36,831 nt of DNA, taken from Algoriphagus sp. (GTDB lineage Bacteria > Bacteroidota > Bacteroidia > Cytophagales > Cyclobacteriaceae). The notes beneath the pieces were generated by a model. It was not told the origin of the DNA and made no database searches. It saw only the letters and a program-made list of their open reading frames with translations. The stretch spans positions 1-36,831 of the forward strand of contig JAURGC010000005.1 in the NCBI GenBank assembly GCA_030833985.1. Direction: 5' to 3'. Below, in pieces: positions 34,102 through 36,831 of the stretch (positions within the stretch are counted from its first letter, which is position 1; every line of letters begins with the position of its first letter). Made by a program: the position numbers and the translations under genes.

Positions 34102-36050
34102 AAAAGACCATAAGCATCACGATCAGTGGCATTGTATTTCATATCGAAGAGGATGGATACGATACCTTAAAGAATTACTTAGAAAGCATTGCAGCTCACT
34201 TTTCAGGCTATTCGGATAGCAAAGAGATTGTATCTGACATTGAAAACCGTATCGCTGAGATTTTTCTTTCCTACTTAAAAAACAACAACCAGGTTATTAC
34301 AGCAGAGAATGTGGCTCGTCTGATTGAGAAAATGGGGACTATTGCAGACTTCAGCACATTGGAAGATCCAACAACTGAGGACGAAGCAAGTGAACCCACA
34401 GGTGATGATTTTTACAAATACGTCACGCCACCTTCCTCTGCTGAAGGAGGGTATAAAAAGATCATGCGGATGGAAAATAAAAAAATCCTAGGTGGGGTCT
34501 GTGCTGGAATTGCTCACTATTTTTCCATCGATGCATTATGGATTCGACTGATTGCCATTCTACTCTTATTTAGCGGAAACATCCATATCAAGCCAATCCT
34601 TTTTGACTTCAATCCCTTCGATTGGATGGAAGTAAATTTTAGTTTTGCCGCACTTGCCATCATTGCCTACATCGTCTTGTGGATCATCCTTCCAGTATCG
34701 TACACACAAGAAGAAAATAAGGAAATCAAAAAACTTTATCGAAATCCAGATAGTAAGGTTTTGGGTGGTGTCGCTAGTGGTCTTGCTGCCTATTTTGGGA
34801 TCGAGGAATTGTATGTTCGACTAGGCTTTATCTTCCTAACTATTGCAGGGGGGTCCGGTGTTGTGATCTACCTGATTCTTTGGATCATTACTCCAGTAGC
34901 CAACTCCATCACGGAACGAATTAAAATGAAAGGAGAAGAAATCACCTTAGATCGAATTAATTCTAAGGTTAAGGAAGCAATTAATCCAGAACCAGCTACA
35001 CCTGAATCTACCTTAACAAAAATACTAATCACTCCATTTCGGGTAATTGGTCAAGTGATTGAAGCACTTGGCTCTGCATTTGGATCCATAGGAAAAATTA
35101 TTCTGACCTTGCTTCGCGTCTTTTTTGGGTTGATTATTTTCTTCTTTGGAATCGGTCTTGTTGCTGCTCCTCTGGTAACTTTCACCCTTTACCTAGGTAT
35201 TATTGACCCTATCGTTTATGGTGCAGTAAATGAATTCCCCTTGGAAATGATTACAGAATTAGTTCCTACAGGACTGGCAGCTGCCGGCCTTGGAGTCTTA
35301 GCAGTTCCTGGTATAGTGATCCTAATGCTCGGTTTGAGCGTCCTGTCCATGAAAAATCTGGTAGGGACCAAATTTGGCCTCACAGCACTTGCCCTTTGGC
35401 TTTTATGTATTGGAATTGCCGGATTTCAGATTCCTCAAATTGTCTCCAAATTTAAGGTTGAGGAGCGCATTCAAACCAATACTACCCTTCCAAATACACA
35501 AGGAACCCTCCTCTTGAAAGTAAAGGAATTCCAAGAGGAAAATAACTTCAAAAACTTAAATCTTCAATTGATTAGTAGTAGCGACACTACCTTAGTCCTT
35601 ATCAAGGAAATAACTGCACGAGGAAAGGATAAAGATCAAGCGCGAGCCACTGCTGAAAAAGTAACGTACAACTACGTTTTTGAGGATTCCGTATTGACCT
35701 TTGACGAAGGGGTTGACCTCCTATCGATGGGCGCCTTCAGAGACCAAAGAATTAAATTAAAGTTGGCAATCCCCTACAACCGCCCATTTATTTTGGACAG
35801 AAGTCTACTGCGTATTCTTGAAAACACGCTCTACCGAAATGGATACGAAACCAGTGACGTACGTCCAGAAGCCGTGTGGGTATTCAATGAAGCAGGGCTG
35901 ACCTGCCTCACTTGCCCAGGAAAAAAAGGAGAACGGCGAGATTGGGATTCATTTGAATCTGAAAAAGCCCAACAAGATTCCCTCAGCAAAGTTCAACAAG
36001 ATAGCTTGAGCAGAGCTAAGTTTAAGGATGCTTATTTCCTTAAACCCTAA
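34098..36050 (+). CDS. PspC-domain membrane protein (two PspC domains)
   Basis: The 650-aa protein has an N-terminal soluble domain of about 110 residues (ISITISGIVFHIEEDGYDTL, a predicted SHOCT-free helical/beta region). A first PspC domain follows at about 125-195 (KKILGGVCAGIAHYFSIDALWIRLI) and a second at about 210-275 (SKVLGGVASGLAAYFGIEELYVRLGF), each with two membrane helices. More membrane helices lie at about 320-440. A periplasmic or cytoplasmic C-terminal half of about 180 residues has no recognised fold and ends in a Gln/Ser/Asp-rich low-complexity tail (AQQDSLSKVQQDSLSRAK). PspC domains sense or oppose membrane stress. Control by the overlapping PadR is likely. Confidence 0.9.
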   Translation: MKKTISITISGIVFHIEEDGYDTLKNYLESIAAHFSGYSDSKEIVSDIENRIAEIFLSYLKNNNQVITAENVARLIEKMGTIADFSTLEDPTTEDEASEPTGDDFYKYVTPPSSAEGGYKKIMRMENKKILGGVCAGIAHYFSIDALWIRLIAILLLFSGNIHIKPILFDFNPFDWMEVNFSFAALAIIAYIVLWIILPVSYTQEENKEIKKLYRNPDSKVLGGVASGLAAYFGIEELYVRLGFIFLTIAGGSGVVIYLILWIITPVANSITERIKMKGEEITLDRINSKVKEAINPEPATPESTLTKILITPFRVIGQVIEALGSAFGSIGKIILTLLRVFFGLIIFFFGIGLVAAPLVTFTLYLGIIDPIVYGAVNEFPLEMITELVPTGLAAAGLGVLAVPGIVILMLGLSVLSMKNLVGTKFGLTALALWLLCIGIAGFQIPQIVSKFKVEERIQTNTTLPNTQGTLLLKVKEFQEENNFKNLNLQLISSSDTTLVLIKEITARGKDKDQARATAEKVTYNYVFEDSVLTFDEGVDLLSMGAFRDQRIKLKLAIPYNRPFILDRSLLRILENTLYRNGYETSDVRPEAVWVFNEAGLTCLTCPGKKGERRDWDSFESEKAQQDSLSKVQQDSLSRAKFKDAYFLKP

Positions 36051-36090
36051 AGCATCCCCAATAATTTGTTTAGTAAGGTTGATGGAAGAG

Positions 36091-36126
36091 GCCTCGCCCC
36101 CATACTTGCGGGGCGGGGCTTTTTTT
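36091..36126 (+). terminator. Rho-independent terminator after the PspC gene
   Basis: GCCTCGCCCC (36091-36100) pairs with GGGGCGGGGC (36110-36119) over 10 bp with one T-G pair, loop of 9, followed by seven T (36120-36126). It is the strongest terminator in the window and closes the padR-PspC operon. Confidence 0.9.
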
Positions 36127-36151
36127 GTACCTTCTAACAAACTTTTAAATC

Positions 36152-36831
36152 ATGGATGTTACTGCAAAATTTTTAGGAGGGGCCGGAGTTGTCACCGGTT
36201 CTAAATACCTCATCGACATTGGAAACTTTGAATTTCTCGTTGACTGTGGCCTTTTCCAAGGGGGACGCAAATTGAGGGAACTCAACTGGGACCACTTCCC
36301 CATGCCCCTTGGAGAATTGGAGGCCGTTGTCCTCACCCATGCACACCTCGATCACATTGGCTACCTACCAAGACTTGTCAAACAAGGATTTAATGGACCA
36401 ATCTACTGCACGGAGGCCACAGCATCGCTAGCCAAAATCTTACTCCTTGACTCTGGGAAGCTCCAAGAAGAAGAGGCGGAGTTTGCCCGCAAAAAAGGCT
36501 ACTCCCGTCACGACGATCCCCAGCCCCTGTACACCATGGATGATGCAGAGTCGGTATTTCCTCTCCTCGTACCCAAACCCTTTGAAACTCCCTTCTCCAT
36601 CCACCCAGCAATTACCGTCACCTTTTTTCATGCAGGCCATATCCTTGGTGCCTCCATCGTCAAATTCCGATTCAGGGAGAAAAACAAACCAAACGACTCG
36701 TGTTTTCAGGTGATCTTGGGCGCTACAAAGATCCGCTCCTTGTCCCTCCCACTCGAATTCCAAAAGCAGATATCCTCTGGATAGAATCTACCTATGGAGA
36801 TCGAAAATCGGCCAACCCAAAACCCGAAGAA
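36152..36831 (+). CDS. Metallo-beta-lactamase-fold RNA-processing-type hydrolase, frameshifted and incomplete
   Basis: The start ([22 protein letters not shown]) and HAHLDH (motif HxHxDH, about residue 63) with FQGGRK and the later [13 protein letters not shown] identify the CPSF73/RNase J-like beta-CASP metallo-hydrolases that act on RNA. In the start frame the reading ends at 36782-36784 after about 34 residues that do not fit the family. In the -1 frame from about 36679 the sequence continues without a stop to the window end, with the expected [13 protein letters not shown] and [14 protein letters not shown] missing A in the run at 36680-36684 would restore the frame (GEK-type codons to [12 protein letters not shown]). 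The gene is therefore damaged or misassembled. Its 3' end lies outside the window. Confidence 0.85.

Noticed and set aside
36674-36690. Programmed -1 frameshifting at GAG AAA AAC
   Set aside because: The heptamer is G AAA AAC, not X XXY YYZ with identical X, and this enzyme family is not known to use frameshifting; an indel is simpler.
1-36831. CRISPR array or rRNA genes
   Set aside because: No regularly spaced identical repeats and no rRNA-like conserved sequence were seen anywhere.

Overview
The window looks like a piece of a Bacteroidota chromosome, probably order Cytophagales. The evidence is a DUF2027-type Smr protein, a TamB-type protein with no TamA beside it, a TonB receptor with an N-terminal carboxypeptidase-regulatory-like domain, a membrane-anchored AraC-type regulator, a PadR/PspC pair, and Bacteroidota-type promoters (TTTG-N19/20-TAnnTTTG). 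No genus can be assigned from the sequence alone.

Region 1 (1-1.18 kb) is host DNA: the 3' end of an AraC-type regulator, convergent with a galE that has lost about its first 64 codons.

Region 2 (about 1.18-11.35 kb) is visibly more AT-rich and is an accessory island, probably a decayed or composite integrative element. It begins where galE is cut. It carries two small ORFs (45 and 82 aa), a small serine recombinase, a 504-aa protein with family-A-polymerase-like palm motifs, an unknown 207-aa protein, and a ParB-DNA methyltransferase fusion. Two tiny ORFs (50 and 70 aa) follow, overlapping each other and a large serine recombinase like a translationally coupled train. The island ends with a broken ORF, an unknown 345-aa cargo gene and a transposase remnant. 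Several noncoding stretches hold inverted or iterated repeats. A tRNA-Asn gene with a clear promoter and terminator marks the return to host DNA.

Region 3 (11.5-20.1 kb) is core or niche metabolism, mostly on the minus strand: a CotH-kinase-family lipoprotein, a MoaC-MogA/MoaB fusion for molybdenum cofactor, a secreted sulfatase and a TonB-dependent receptor with a possible metal-repressor operator, and on the plus strand an exo-sialidase. Sulfatase, receptor and sialidase together suggest use of sulfated or sialylated glycans, although the receptor itself resembles siderophore receptors and has no SusD partner.

Region 4 (20.1-30.8 kb) is housekeeping. A tight minus-strand operon tsaD-smpB-NlpC/P60-like-HNH (the NlpC/P60-like protein lacks its catalytic cysteine) is divergent from tamB, and the two start codons overlap. 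A plus-strand operon follows: photolyase, Smr/DUF2027, helical CHAD-like protein.

Region 5 (30.9-36.8 kb) holds a cystathionine gamma-synthase-type enzyme, a VTT/TVP38 membrane protein, a VOC protein, a PadR-PspC overlapping pair with a candidate auto-operator, a strong terminator, and an RNA-processing-type metallo-beta-lactamase gene with a one-base frameshift that runs off the window.
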